In this document: in pieces, positions 9,969-18,698 of the stretch
Position numbering within the stretch: the stretch's first letter is position 1
How the letters are laid out: every line of letters starts with the position of its first letter
From: Mayamaea pseudoterrestris
Taxonomy: Eukaryota > Bacillariophyta > Bacillariophyceae > Sellaphorales > Sellaphoraceae
Assembly: GCA_027923505.1 (NCBI GenBank)
Contig: BROI01000011.1
Coordinates: forward strand, 978,728-1,042,727
Reading direction: 5' to 3'
Length of the DNA: 64,000 nucleotides
Program-made: the position numbers and the translations under genes
The notes under the pieces: model-generated
Database searches by the model: none
What the model saw: only the letters and a program-made list of their open reading frames with translations
Told to the model about the DNA's origin: nothing

Positions 9969-10592
9969 CAAGGCCGCAGAGGTTGTCATGAACCCGCGGA
10001 TAGTAGCAAACATTTACGATTATCGGATTTAGACTTACATCATGTAAAGTCGTATGAGGGTTGCGTCGTGTTGCACGCTGTGGCTCATCATCGGATAAGT
10101 TATTCAAAACTCAAAAATAAAACTGCATTTGCTAAATGGACCATCACATCCTTACAGCAGTACCTTTTAGGCATGCTGACTATTACTGCGGGTACCTTAA
10201 TATGCGATTGGTTGGAGGCGACTTTGGTTTTGGTGAGGGTTGCGACGTGAAACGGCGGTAATTGTAAACTCACTGTCAAGAGGCAGCAGGCCCCTGACAA
10301 CCCACACCAGCCTTGCCAGAGCAGGTGGAACGCACCCAACAGATGCGTGGCTGACAGCTTTATGCCAGTTTCTGATATCCTGGGCGACCCGTCAGGTGGC
10401 GAGGACTTAACTACATTGGTAAGTAGCCGCATAACTACTCGTAGGTACCAGTTACGTAGGGTAGCTGGCGGAGATAAAACCGCTGAGACGGATTCGTTTT
10501 TCCATCAGCGAGAAACACGACAATTGCATGACAACTTCCTCAGAGGAATAAGAGTCAGCTCATCTCCCCAGTCTGTCGGCCTACGTACAACC
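9969..10592. other. Intergenic or 5' leader region upstream of PIG-W
   Basis: The frame of the PIG-W gene stays open upstream from 10593 to an ATG at 10347, but the added 82 residues do not resemble the family's N-terminus. A consensus 5' splice site (TTGGTAAGTAG, GT at about 10420) lies inside it, so part of this stretch may be a spliced 5' leader. The left 370 bp shows nothing I can name. Confidence 0.35.
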
Positions 10593-11933
10593 ATGACTTT
10601 TACAAAAGTCGATAAGGAAGCTTTTGTTACTGGGCATAAAGGTAGTACTCCATGGGAGATTCTCTTGATCATTTCGACAACTCCCATCGGCTTGCTCTTC
10701 TTTCAAGCTGTGACAAACGAGTATAATGATTTCATACGTCGAGACTGGCAGCTCATTGTTTGGGAAGCAGTCTCGTTTGAAATTCCAATGATCCTGTGTC
10801 AAAGCAACCTGCTGTATCCATATGGAGTGTCCTACTTGCTGGTGCAGCTAGTTATTGGCTTTCGAGGCAGGCTTCTTTCTCACGGTTCCAAATGCTCGCG
10901 ACACGTATCCACACACCCTCAGCAAAATGTCAACAAGGCAACATTGACAATATATCGAGCTTCAGTAATGTTTCTGACGTTCATAGCGATTCTCGCGGTC
11001 GACTTTCACGTCTTTCCTCGTCGCTTTGTCAAAACGGAAACACAAGGTTATAGCCTCATGGATGTTGGAGCGGCATCCTTTGTGTTTGCCGCTGGATTGG
11101 TTAGTGCTAGAAGCCGCGGTCGCACTCAAAGTAAACGCAAAACTATGAGCCGCATGGTGCCTCTCTTAATCATGGGACTGGTTCGCCTACTGACTCACAA
11201 GGGGCTCGACTATCAAGAACACGTGTCGGAATACGGCGTGCACTGGAACTTTTTCTTTACTCTAGCCATGCTTTCGCCAACGTCCTGCTTGTTTCCCGGT
11301 CCAAGTTTGGTGGTTCCTGTTGCTCTGTTGACCTTTTATCAAGCATCTCTTTCGTTTGGAATGCAAGAATGGGTCCTTGAAGCTCCGAGAACATGCCAAA
11401 CAGCCAATCGCTTATGTTCCTTGTTTGTTGCCAACCGGGAGGGGATTTTGGGATGTATTGGCTATGGGGCTCTATACTTGGTAAGCGAATGGATTGGAAA
11501 CGCGTTTGTTTGGCGAACAGAAAAACCAAAGAACCGAATGCTGCTAGTGGCAGTTCTTGGAGCATGTTGGTTCGTACTCACTGCTGTGCTACAAATTCCG
11601 GTTTCTCGTCGAACCACAAATGCACCCTTTGTCATTTGGATTTTGCTAATCAACATACTACAGCTTTTCGCCATTGAGTGGGCAGCCGGAAGCGAATGCC
11701 GCGTTCCACTACTCTTCGAGGCTGTGAATGACAATGGCCTCGTCATGTTTGTCGTGGCGAACCTTTTGACTGGTCTGATAAATCTATCCATCGACACGCT
11801 AAGTGTTGCGAATGAATGGGCGCTGAGTATTCTAATTCTCTACATTCATGTTGTTGGAGGAATGGCCTATGGTTTAAAAGTTGTTTCGCGAGCCATACAA
11901 ACGTCTCAATTGAGCAATGAGAAGGACGCTTGA
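10593..11933 (+). CDS. PIGW: GPI-anchor inositol acyltransferase PIG-W/GWT1
   Basis: 446 aa from ATG 10593 (MTFTKVDKEAFVTGHKGST), chosen because KEAFV..-G-T at the very N-terminus matches PIG-W/Gwt1 proteins (490-504 aa). ATG 10347 gives 528 aa. The enzyme acylates the inositol of glucosaminyl-PI in the ER membrane, an early step of GPI-anchor synthesis. Recognised blocks are RASVMFLTFIAILAVDFHVF with PRRFVKTETQGYSLMDVGAA (the most conserved PIG-W segment), HKGLDYQEHVSEYGVHWNFF and NREGILGCIGYGALYL. About eleven or twelve hydrophobic segments fit a polytopic ER protein. Also recognisable near the end is LFEAVNDNGLVMFVVANLLT, a conserved C-terminal membrane block. No introns within the chosen CDS. 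Confidence 0.93.
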   Translation: MTFTKVDKEAFVTGHKGSTPWEILLIISTTPIGLLFFQAVTNEYNDFIRRDWQLIVWEAVSFEIPMILCQSNLLYPYGVSYLLVQLVIGFRGRLLSHGSKCSRHVSTHPQQNVNKATLTIYRASVMFLTFIAILAVDFHVFPRRFVKTETQGYSLMDVGAASFVFAAGLVSARSRGRTQSKRKTMSRMVPLLIMGLVRLLTHKGLDYQEHVSEYGVHWNFFFTLAMLSPTSCLFPGPSLVVPVALLTFYQASLSFGMQEWVLEAPRTCQTANRLCSLFVANREGILGCIGYGALYLVSEWIGNAFVWRTEKPKNRMLLVAVLGACWFVLTAVLQIPVSRRTTNAPFVIWILLINILQLFAIEWAAGSECRVPLLFEAVNDNGLVMFVVANLLTGLINLSIDTLSVANEWALSILILYIHVVGGMAYGLKVVSRAIQTSQLSNEKDA

Positions 11934-11946
11934 CGCATACATGACA

Positions 11947-13366
11947 TTAAATAGGCAACGGCTCCTCCGAATCTCCAATTCTCTTCAAGTGGACAAAGGC
12001 ATCGGTACCATAACCCTCCATGCTTACCAAGTCAAGATCTCCGCCAAAGTAACGGCAATAGCTTCTCGAGATTGGCAAGCCGTAACCGAGTCCTGCGATG
12101 GGATTTACATTGCTATGATCACCACCTTCGGCGATCATTCCCTTTTGAACAGAAGGACACGCTGTGGTAAAGAGATAGCTCCAAATCTTGTCGACTTGAC
12201 TGCGTCGAATGCCACCTCCTTCGTCGGCGATTTTTATAACAACATCTTCGTTCGAAATTCCGTCGGCAATGATTACATTGACAGAAGGCAATTGAACAGA
12301 GTTTGCATGCGTCTCGGCAGTGGCTCGGAGTGCATTCTAAAAGGGCATGGGTGCTGGTAGTTAGAAAGAGTCCGGATAATACGAACATGCATTAAGCCGA
12401 TGCATCACGTACCTTCAACAGCTCCAACAAAATGTAATGGAGGTAGGTTGGTATGTAAGCAAATGTAAGATCCAGCCTTCCACTAATTTCAACCATTGGT
12501 GCTCGCCCATATTGTCGTCGGCACATTTTCTTGGCATTCTCCGACGCTTGGCGCACAATGTCGTACGGCGACGTGTTTCGACATATCATGCCAACGTAGT
12601 CGTCTCCAAAATCATCCCTCAGCGCCAGATACTGTCCTGCCAAAACGCGAATACCGATACGCGATGTGTAGAAGCGATCAAGCAAGTCTTGGCATTCGTT
12701 CATAGGAGTCGATGCGTGGCTGTGGTGGTCGTCATCGTCGTCATGCTCGTCATGACATGCTTGAATGATGTCACCTTTCCGAACGGCCTCCCGAAACTCA
12801 TATGCTCCTTTTGCCATTTGTACAAGTACCGACGAATGCTTCATGTAAAGCTGCTCCAGCTTGTGAGCGAACTCCTCCTCATCAACAGTTGTCATTATGG
12901 GTTCAATTTGAAGCAATTCCTCAAATGAATCAACGTAAATCTGCTTGACGGCCTTGACACTCTCCATATCCTTCATGTACGGCACTTGATCCAAATCCTG
13001 TATTCTATGGGCAAGTCGAATTGGAATTTCCTTTCGTAAGAATGAAGCCATTTGATTTAAAACGCGCTGCTTTGCTAATTGGCACCCCATGCGGCCGAGC
13101 GACGCCTCATTTCTGTAGGCTTTTCCCATTTTCAAAAGCATTTGCAAAGAAGCTGACGTTTGCGGAAGCTTGGCGTACTCTTTGACCAAATAATCCTTGT
13201 CATGCGATTCGGCAAAATAGTCGATTGTATTGGCCGACGATGAAAGTAGACCAGTAAACATAGATCTTGTCGTTGTCAGTGTGACATCAACTTCGCCAGC
13301 AGGTGACTGTGTACTCTGGCAGCAGCGCATATTGCGGACAAATAAACTTCTCGAATGCATAGCCAT
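11947..13366 (-). CDS. PDK: Mitochondrial pyruvate dehydrogenase kinase (GHKL family)
   Basis: Two exons, 13366-12413 and 12336-11947, with a 76-nt phase-0 intron (GTACGT...TTTTAG); 447 aa. It phosphorylates and switches off the E1-alpha subunit of pyruvate dehydrogenase in the mitochondrial matrix. The N-terminus (MAMHSRSLFVRNMRCCQS) is basic and Ser-rich, a likely transit peptide. The helical regulatory domain includes FLRKEIPIRLAHRIQDLDQV and FYTSRIGIRVLAGQYLAL. The ATPase domain has an N-box split exactly by the intron (ELLK | NALRAT, 318/319), DEGGG (356-360), GLGYGLPISR (400-409) and GYGTDAFVHLKRIGDSEEPL. The last block favours PDK over branched-chain ketoacid dehydrogenase kinase. An Asp/His-rich insert (about residues 205-219) sits before FYTSR. 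Convergent with PIG-W, 13 bp between stops. Confidence 0.93.
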
Positions 13367-13710
13367 TCAATACTAAGGAAAATAATCAGGCTCGAGCTTC
13401 GCCTATTGGCATGAACGTCTGGATGGCTTTGGTGGTTGATGTTGCAAGTGTCGGCTTCGCGTCGTCAACTCCTTCCAACTGAAACGTCACTTCGGAACTT
13501 TATATATAATACAGAAACCGTCATCTCCGAACTAAGACATCATCATGACACCTTGACACACGACCAACCAAAGCTTGGAAGTTCGACGACCATGATTTTG
13601 CGTTGATGGCTTGCCCACTCTTTTGGTTGATGTTGGCCTCCATCGAACGCGAATCTATTGACAGCACCTCCTTCATTGCAGCGTCAAAATAAATAATAAT
13701 TTTCAAAATA
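13367..13710. promoter_or_regulatory. Divergent promoter region with a TATA-like stretch
   Basis: Divergent spacer between pyruvate dehydrogenase kinase (-) and the Rsa3-like gene (+). The only notable site is the AT-rich TTTATATATAAT at about 13499-13510, 200 bp upstream of the plus-strand ATG and 133 bp upstream of the minus-strand ATG. Position does not decide which gene it might serve; no other element recognised. Confidence 0.25.
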
Positions 13711-14226
13711 ATGAACAACGCAGTCATTCCCTTTCGCGAGCAATCGGCAGCCGTCGACAAGGCTGCCGAGCGCAGCGTGGAACTCATTCGCAAGTTTGCC
13801 AACATGGATCCACGCGACTGCTCCAATAACGCCTGGAAGGATCCGGAACAAATACTGCAGCAGCTGGATGAGGCACGGACGCAGCTGGCGGATGCCTGGG
13901 ATGCTCTTCAAAAAGCGATTGATGCACATCAAGCTGCAGCCACGCAAACGAACAAGCCACGTGTTTCAGAAGATGATTTGCGGGCGTCGTATATTGACAT
14001 GATTACCGACTCGTTTGCTGATGTATTGGAGGAGATGCGACACAATGAGACTGACATGGATATAGAGATCTTGGCCGATTGCTTGCAATCTGGTCTTGAG
14101 CTCATGACGCAAGAAGACAAGGATTTGTTTTTAGAATGCATTGGCCGCGACGAGAATGACAATGACATGCTTACGCCGCATGAGCGGCGTCGACGACAAT
14201 TAGGATATAATGTTGAATTGGAATGA
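13711..14226 (+). CDS. Small helical protein, possible Rsa3-like ribosome assembly factor
   Basis: 171 aa, one exon, with no signal peptide or membrane segment. The first half is alpha-helical and coiled-coil-like (LLQQLDEARTQLADAWDALQK, in parts). The second half contains SYIDMITDSFADVLEEMR, a short Asp-rich loop, then IEILADCLQSGLELMTQEDK. That order (Y-x3-T-x2-F-x-D-L-x2-R, then an L-x2-L-x-GxxxxxxEE-like helix) resembles the ribosome assembly protein 3 (Rsa3) C-terminal domain, a nucleolar 60S maturation factor. The similarity is by pattern only and could be chance in a helical protein. The tail is charged (DENDNDMLTPHERRRRQ). Reading frame and start (MNNAVIPFREQ) look sound. Confidence 0.6.
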   Translation: MNNAVIPFREQSAAVDKAAERSVELIRKFANMDPRDCSNNAWKDPEQILQQLDEARTQLADAWDALQKAIDAHQAAATQTNKPRVSEDDLRASYIDMITDSFADVLEEMRHNETDMDIEILADCLQSGLELMTQEDKDLFLECIGRDENDNDMLTPHERRRRQLGYNVELE

Positions 14227-14541
14227 AAGTTGTAAATCAAAGTCAAGATGCACGCCTTGAAAGGGACATCTCGGAATGGACAAGTATGAGGAAGAATTAT
14301 GAAGCGAGATTGGTTCCCATGTCGTGGAGGCAGTGAATGCGCTCGTGCACCAAAAATATGTATACAATATTTATTAGAACAATGTTATCTTATCAGCAGC
14401 CAAGCGCGATATCAGTGACTCAGTACTGCTCGTTGAAAAAAGAGAGCCATGTGCCATGATCTGACGTAGCGCTTCCACTCGCAAAGTAGGCGCATGGTAC
14501 ACAAAGCCTATCGGAAACGCACAAGCTGTCTCATGATGTAC
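14227..14541. other. Intergenic region between convergent genes
   Basis: 3' flank of both the Rsa3-like gene (+) and the HAD gene (-). It includes an AT-rich stretch near 14355-14385 that may hold 3' processing signals. Nothing else seen; an open plus-strand frame from 14494 is the antisense shadow of the HAD gene. Confidence 0.4.
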
Positions 14542-15192
14542 TTATGTAACTGTATGCTGCCTTTTGTAATCATCAATTTGATTCTGCAACAGCGAAATGG
14601 CAAGCTGTGCCTTGTCGTCCGTCAAACCTCTGTGACTTTCCGTCCTGACAAAATGTCTGTCAAAGCTATGAAGAGTTCCTCCCAAAAGCAAATCCTCGTC
14701 ATCCAGTGCCACCCACGCCAAGGGAGGTTTGCGCTGCTTCTGCAGCCAATCGTCAATCTCATAATGTCGCTCCGAATGCATGGATGGGTCCGTAATGTCG
14801 AAAAAGGAAAACTCGGTCAAGGGACCACCATATTCGTATGCATATTGATGGAACTGATCGAGTATATCTTGAATAAATTTTGGTTGTACCCTCCACGTTG
14901 AGCTCAAGACTACCTTTGTTTTGCCATGATGTGCCTGTAGAATGGTGGAAAAGGCCTGCAGTTGATCGTCTGGAAAACGATCCTTTCCAAAGGGCAGTAA
15001 GACGCCATCAATGTCCAGGAAAATGATGACTGATTCTGAAATATCTTGCGGCTCGCTCAAGGGAAGGCTTGCCATGAGTGCATGGTCGTAGCAAAGGACA
15101 ATCGAAGGTCCGTGCGCCGATGACGAAGCAGTGAAGGTCATGGTGAAACGAGGGCGCCTTCGATCGGTAGGTGACGTCACAAGGAATCGCAA
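14542..15192 (-). CDS. HAD-superfamily domain protein, Swiss-Army-Knife RNA-repair type
   Basis: 216 aa, one exon. HAD phosphatase motif I is FLDIDGVLLPFG (Asp60, Asp62), motif II is VVLSSTWR (Ser97/Ser98), and the last acidic motif is WVALDDED (Asp164, Asp165). The order LDIDGVL - LSSTWR - W-x-LDD, with no large cap domain, is typical of the HAD domain found in 'Swiss Army Knife' RNA-repair proteins and small stand-alone relatives. The predicted activity is phosphatase, perhaps on nucleic-acid ends; the substrate is inferred, not seen. A stand-alone protein here lacks the ligase and kinase modules of multi-domain forms. Start is uncertain: ATG 15192 is the longest; ATG 15141 and ATG 15075 are alternatives. 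No clear targeting signal. Confidence 0.8.
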   Translation of the reverse strand: MRFLVTSPTDRRRPRFTMTFTASSSAHGPSIVLCYDHALMASLPLSEPQDISESVIIFLDIDGVLLPFGKDRFPDDQLQAFSTILQAHHGKTKVVLSSTWRVQPKFIQDILDQFHQYAYEYGGPLTEFSFFDITDPSMHSERHYEIDDWLQKQRKPPLAWVALDDEDLLLGGTLHSFDRHFVRTESHRGLTDDKAQLAISLLQNQIDDYKRQHTVT

Positions 15193-15214
15193 CGGTTATG
15201 ACAAGGCGACGTCA
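15172..15214. promoter_or_regulatory. CRE-like TGACGTCA palindrome plus second ACGTCA half-site
   Basis: A perfect 10-bp palindrome GTGACGTCAC (15171-15180, containing TGACGTCA) and a second ACGTCA (15209-15214) lie 30 bp apart in the divergent region between the HAD gene and SERINC. CREB/ATF-type bZIP proteins bind TGACGT; in diatoms such sites are known as CO2/cAMP-responsive elements. If the HAD start is 15192, the first site falls on codons 5-7; with start 15141 it is upstream. It lies about 310 bp upstream of the SERINC ATG. Confidence 0.35.
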
Positions 15215-15481
15215 ACGCGAGCGCGAAGCAGTGCAAAAGTCATCATCACGCTTTGCACGACCAAACTCCGTCTAGTAATACAGCTCGTCTATTGTAAAGT
15301 CTTTACTCAACTTTAAAAGATCATGGTGCGTTTACGAAATGTGGAAGTGCTGAAAGCGTATCTCTTGTCGCTTTTTACTTTTAGTTTTGAGAGTGTCGAC
15401 AAAATTTTGGAAAAAGCTCCTCACGTTTCATTTATTTGAAAATGAATCACGCAGGGAGCCGCCATTAGCACGAGCATTAGC

Positions 15482-16852
15482 ATGGGCTTGACCTACTGCT
15501 GCTGCAATGTTGCTGGAAATTTATGCCAGACTTGTCTAGGATCAACGGCGGCAGGAACGACGGGTCGCAAGCGTTCGGCGCTACTGCTGCTTCTGACAGT
15601 GATGCTTTCCCTCTGGTTTCAGTATTCCGTCGGACCTTCTATTGTGACGCAGACTGGAAGTATCTGGAAATTATATCGCTGGATACCAGGCATGGGAACC
15701 ATGGTCTTTAATGCCTGGCATGAGCCATGCGAAAAGTATCAGGGAGACGAACACCTATTGGCCCAGTGCGCTGGATATGCCGGCGTATATCGACCAACGA
15801 GCATGGCGAGTCTCTTTTTTGCGGCGTCGGCCGTTGCTGCAAAACTTAATTCGGAGCTAAATCGACAGGCCTGGCCGGCCAAGTTTGGAGTATACATGTT
15901 CGCAGTGGCGCTGTCAGTGTTCTTGTCAAGTTCACCTTGGTTTACAGGAATTTATTTATTCTTGGCACGCATTGGAGCAACTGTATTCTTGTTGCTGCAG
16001 CAAGTTATTCTCATTGACCTTGCGTACAATTGGAACGAGGATTGGGTTAACCGAGCTGATCAAGCCGATCGCCTTGACTATGGGAGTGGACAGGCGTGGT
16101 TACGATTGATTGTTGGAACTTGCGCAGGCTTCTACCTTTCGACGATTGTGGGCATTTCACTCTTGTATCACTTGTTTGGAAACTGTCCATCTAACAATTG
16201 GATCATAACCTTAACGCTACTGGGTGTCATTGCTTTCACGGCGATTCAGCTCAATTCAAGCGACGGGTCGCTCTTGACGAGTTCCATCATGAGTCTGTAC
16301 GTCGTCTACTTGGCATACTCAATGGTCTCCAAGAATCCCGATGGTCACTGCAATCCATACTTGGGTGCAAATGATGTATGGGGTATTACGATTGGACTGA
16401 CATTGACGGCCGTGAGCTTGGCGTGGACTGGGCTTTCGTGGACAGCGGAGGAGCGGCTCAATGCAACCGGGGTGCAAGCGCCGAGGACGGTCAATGGAAG
16501 CGACAATCCCCATCATTCTTCCAATGAGGTGAACTTGGACGTGCCGTTCTTGGATCCAGAGGATATGCCAACCTCTGGACTGATTGTTGACTCGGATGCT
16601 GCCAACACGTCGTCGGGAGGTACGGATCTGTGGAAGCTCAATGTCGTCTTGTTTTTGATCACATGCTTTGTTGCCATGACGCTGACTGGCTGGGGCGCGA
16701 TTGACCAGCTCGATGAAAATTCGAATGCTGCAAATCCAACGGTGGGTCGACTGAACATGGCGGCCATTGGAGTGAGTCAATGGGCGGCCATTGGCATGTA
16801 CATTTGGACGATTCTCGCGCCTCAGCTATTCCCGGATCGAGACTTTTCGTAA
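15482..16852 (+). CDS. Serine incorporator (SERINC/TDE1) family membrane protein
   Basis: 456 aa, one exon, the usual length for the family (450-475 aa). SERINCs are polytopic membrane proteins of ER, Golgi and plasma membrane, named for serine incorporation into phosphatidylserine and sphingolipid and later shown to act as lipid scramblases. Support: the Cys-rich N-terminus (MGLTYCCCNVAGNLCQTC), RPTSMASLFFAASAVAAKLN, a long internal hydrophobic region with DLAYNWNEDWV (the conserved W-N-E motif after TM5), SSDGSLLTSSIMSLYVVYLA with YSMVSKNPDGHCNP (highly conserved), a polar cytosolic loop (DVPFLDPED), and the final LNMAAIGVSQWAAIGMYIWT. About ten membrane segments. No odd features. Confidence 0.93.
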   Translation: MGLTYCCCNVAGNLCQTCLGSTAAGTTGRKRSALLLLLTVMLSLWFQYSVGPSIVTQTGSIWKLYRWIPGMGTMVFNAWHEPCEKYQGDEHLLAQCAGYAGVYRPTSMASLFFAASAVAAKLNSELNRQAWPAKFGVYMFAVALSVFLSSSPWFTGIYLFLARIGATVFLLLQQVILIDLAYNWNEDWVNRADQADRLDYGSGQAWLRLIVGTCAGFYLSTIVGISLLYHLFGNCPSNNWIITLTLLGVIAFTAIQLNSSDGSLLTSSIMSLYVVYLAYSMVSKNPDGHCNPYLGANDVWGITIGLTLTAVSLAWTGLSWTAEERLNATGVQAPRTVNGSDNPHHSSNEVNLDVPFLDPEDMPTSGLIVDSDAANTSSGGTDLWKLNVVLFLITCFVAMTLTGWGAIDQLDENSNAANPTVGRLNMAAIGVSQWAAIGMYIWTILAPQLFPDRDFS

Positions 16853-17032
16853 AGACATACACGCTCAATAAAGCTGTGGCAACTGCGTATCTTCTCCATG
16901 AATGGCTATTGCATGACGGCAGGGCGGGCATGAAATGCGAGGCACGTCAAAGGAACAGGAACACGCTTGTTCGGCTCTCGCTTTTGCACGTAAGTTTATT
17001 ACATACTCTACCTCTATAATATTTGCACTTAA

Positions 17033-18499
17033 CTATTGCTTATAATTGCTGGTAGGACGTACGTATGCATCTTCGGCCGGCAAGGTGTGCCAAAACTCTC
17101 CGTCTGCTCGCAGATGAGGATGTACGTAAAGCAAAGGTTCCAACAAGGACGCGCCCAGTGCCTGCGCTCTCGCTGGACTCCATCCTCGCTCAGGATCTGG
17201 ATTCGACAAGCAGTCCTTGAACGGCATTTCCAACGTGACGGAGAGACAGTCGAAGCGAGCAGCAACCTGCGAGGATGCCACGCGGTGTATCTTGGACTCG
17301 CTGCATGGCTTGTCCCATGCTTCGTACCCGATTGTTCGCTGCATATCGGAATTGGCGCGCTCGTATGCAGAAACAAAGGCGCCGTGCAGGCTCCGCAGCC
17401 GATCGCCCCAGTTTGGAACTGTGGGCTGGGCGCAAAAATTGTACGGCAAGACTTCGTCGCCATGCACGTCAATAAAGACATCGCAACCAGTATCCTTCAT
17501 CTTGTTCAAAACGCCAAACACTTCCGGTGATCGCTCAAGTGTCGGCGCTTGGTAAACGTCGGACGAGTCGGCCCATTCGCGATTGAGATTGGCTCCGCCC
17601 GCGTTGGTGCGAAGGTGTCCGCGCACACCTCCGTCGGGGTTCATGTTGGGAACAATGTGCAAGGTATACATCGACAAGATCTTTTCGACAGCCGCATCAT
17701 TGGCCGAATCTCCCAAGAGTCGCATCAATAGTCCTTCAGCATAGTACTCGGCCATGTGCTCGCCCGGATGCTGCCGATGAATGATCCATCCAACGCGGTC
17801 ACCAGACCCGACTGTGACGCATTCAATCTCTCGACCATCCAAGCTTTGTCCAAGCGACTCCACTGCAGCAATGGGCGACGAGCAGCATTTTTGAATGAGA
17901 TCTAAGTGTCTTGTGTATGAAAACGGTGGAAAGTAGCAAAAGTAAACGCTGCTTGAAAACTCATCATGCTGGTGCATCCACTTTAGTTTGCCGTCCTCGT
18001 ATCTGGTTTCAATCTTTCGTTTCCACGAGTCGGATTCGTTAATGGAAGTCGAATAAAAGACTGTCGATTCCTCCCATGCCTTGGCGTACGATGTATTGCA
18101 AGCATTTTCAATAACATACTCGACGAGTGCCGACGACAAAGCGTTCCGATGAAGATTCACCGTCGACCGAAAGGAAAAGTACTGCAAATGGTTCGTCTTT
18201 TCCAGTTCCGTATATGGATCAGCCTTGACATTGAGTGATACTACTAATTTATCGTCTTGAATCTGCGTTCCGACCCACTCAATGTTTCCTCCGTCATACG
18301 CGTCGCTAATGGAAACGCGAGGATGAGCTTGCGAAAAGAGGCGCGCCGAATGACGACTTGACGCTGGTATCCGATGTAGACTTGGCCGCTGTAACAACAG
18401 TCCAGTTGCTTTTTCGGCTCTAAGAAAAAGACTTGTGACAACCAAAGCCATTAATAATCCTTTCCAATCTGACTCAGTCGCTCGGCGAATGACCATCAT
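17033..18499 (-). CDS. M14-family zinc carboxypeptidase, cytosolic-carboxypeptidase (CCP/Nna1)-like
   Basis: 488 aa from ATG 18499; the frame is open further upstream with an ATG at 18643, but ATG 18499 or 18496 places a hydrophobic stretch (LLMALVVTSLFL, about residues 15-26) near the N-terminus. That suggests a signal or anchor sequence and possibly secretory or plastid import. The CCP N-terminal domain is recognisable (LQYFSFRSTVNLHR, VYFCYFPPFSYTR). The catalytic domain has HPGE (His244, Glu247: zinc ligands), NMNPDGGVRGHLRTNAGG with NLNREW, DVHGDE (His346: third zinc ligand) and VTLEMPFKD (Glu424: catalytic). All active-site elements are present. Family members remove C-terminal residues, for example glutamates from tubulin tails. 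The likely signal sequence argues against a simple cytosolic role. Divergent from the TraB gene, about 200 bp between starts. Confidence 0.88.
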   Translation of the reverse strand: MMVIRRATESDWKGLLMALVVTSLFLRAEKATGLLLQRPSLHRIPASSRHSARLFSQAHPRVSISDAYDGGNIEWVGTQIQDDKLVVSLNVKADPYTELEKTNHLQYFSFRSTVNLHRNALSSALVEYVIENACNTSYAKAWEESTVFYSTSINESDSWKRKIETRYEDGKLKWMHQHDEFSSSVYFCYFPPFSYTRHLDLIQKCCSSPIAAVESLGQSLDGREIECVTVGSGDRVGWIIHRQHPGEHMAEYYAEGLLMRLLGDSANDAAVEKILSMYTLHIVPNMNPDGGVRGHLRTNAGGANLNREWADSSDVYQAPTLERSPEVFGVLNKMKDTGCDVFIDVHGDEVLPYNFCAQPTVPNWGDRLRSLHGAFVSAYERANSDMQRTIGYEAWDKPCSESKIHRVASSQVAARFDCLSVTLEMPFKDCLSNPDPERGWSPARAQALGASLLEPLLYVHPHLRADGEFWHTLPAEDAYVRPTSNYKQ

Positions 18500-18698
18500 G
18501 CGCAAAGACGCAAACACTTGGCCAGAGAGTCGTCTGCTTTTGTGATGGGCTTTGGACGAAGCGTGACACAAAACGTGTTCGATGCTGGTGCGACATTTCG
18601 CCAAGTTGAAGCGCGCCGCGATCACCGACGACGATTCCATCATTCGTCCGTTTCCAAAGGCGCGCCGCGGGGACAACGAAATAGGAGAGATCCACAGA

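Noticed and set aside
10100-10432. Minus-strand 110-codon frame upstream of PIG-W
   Set aside because: No family resemblance, antisense to the PIG-W leader, with no neighbouring exon.
11917-12360. Plus-strand 147-codon frame after PIG-W
   Set aside because: Antisense of the second exon of pyruvate dehydrogenase kinase.
14494-14901. Plus-strand 135-codon frame
   Set aside because: Antisense of the HAD gene, whose motifs (DIDGV, SSTWR, LDD) are convincing.
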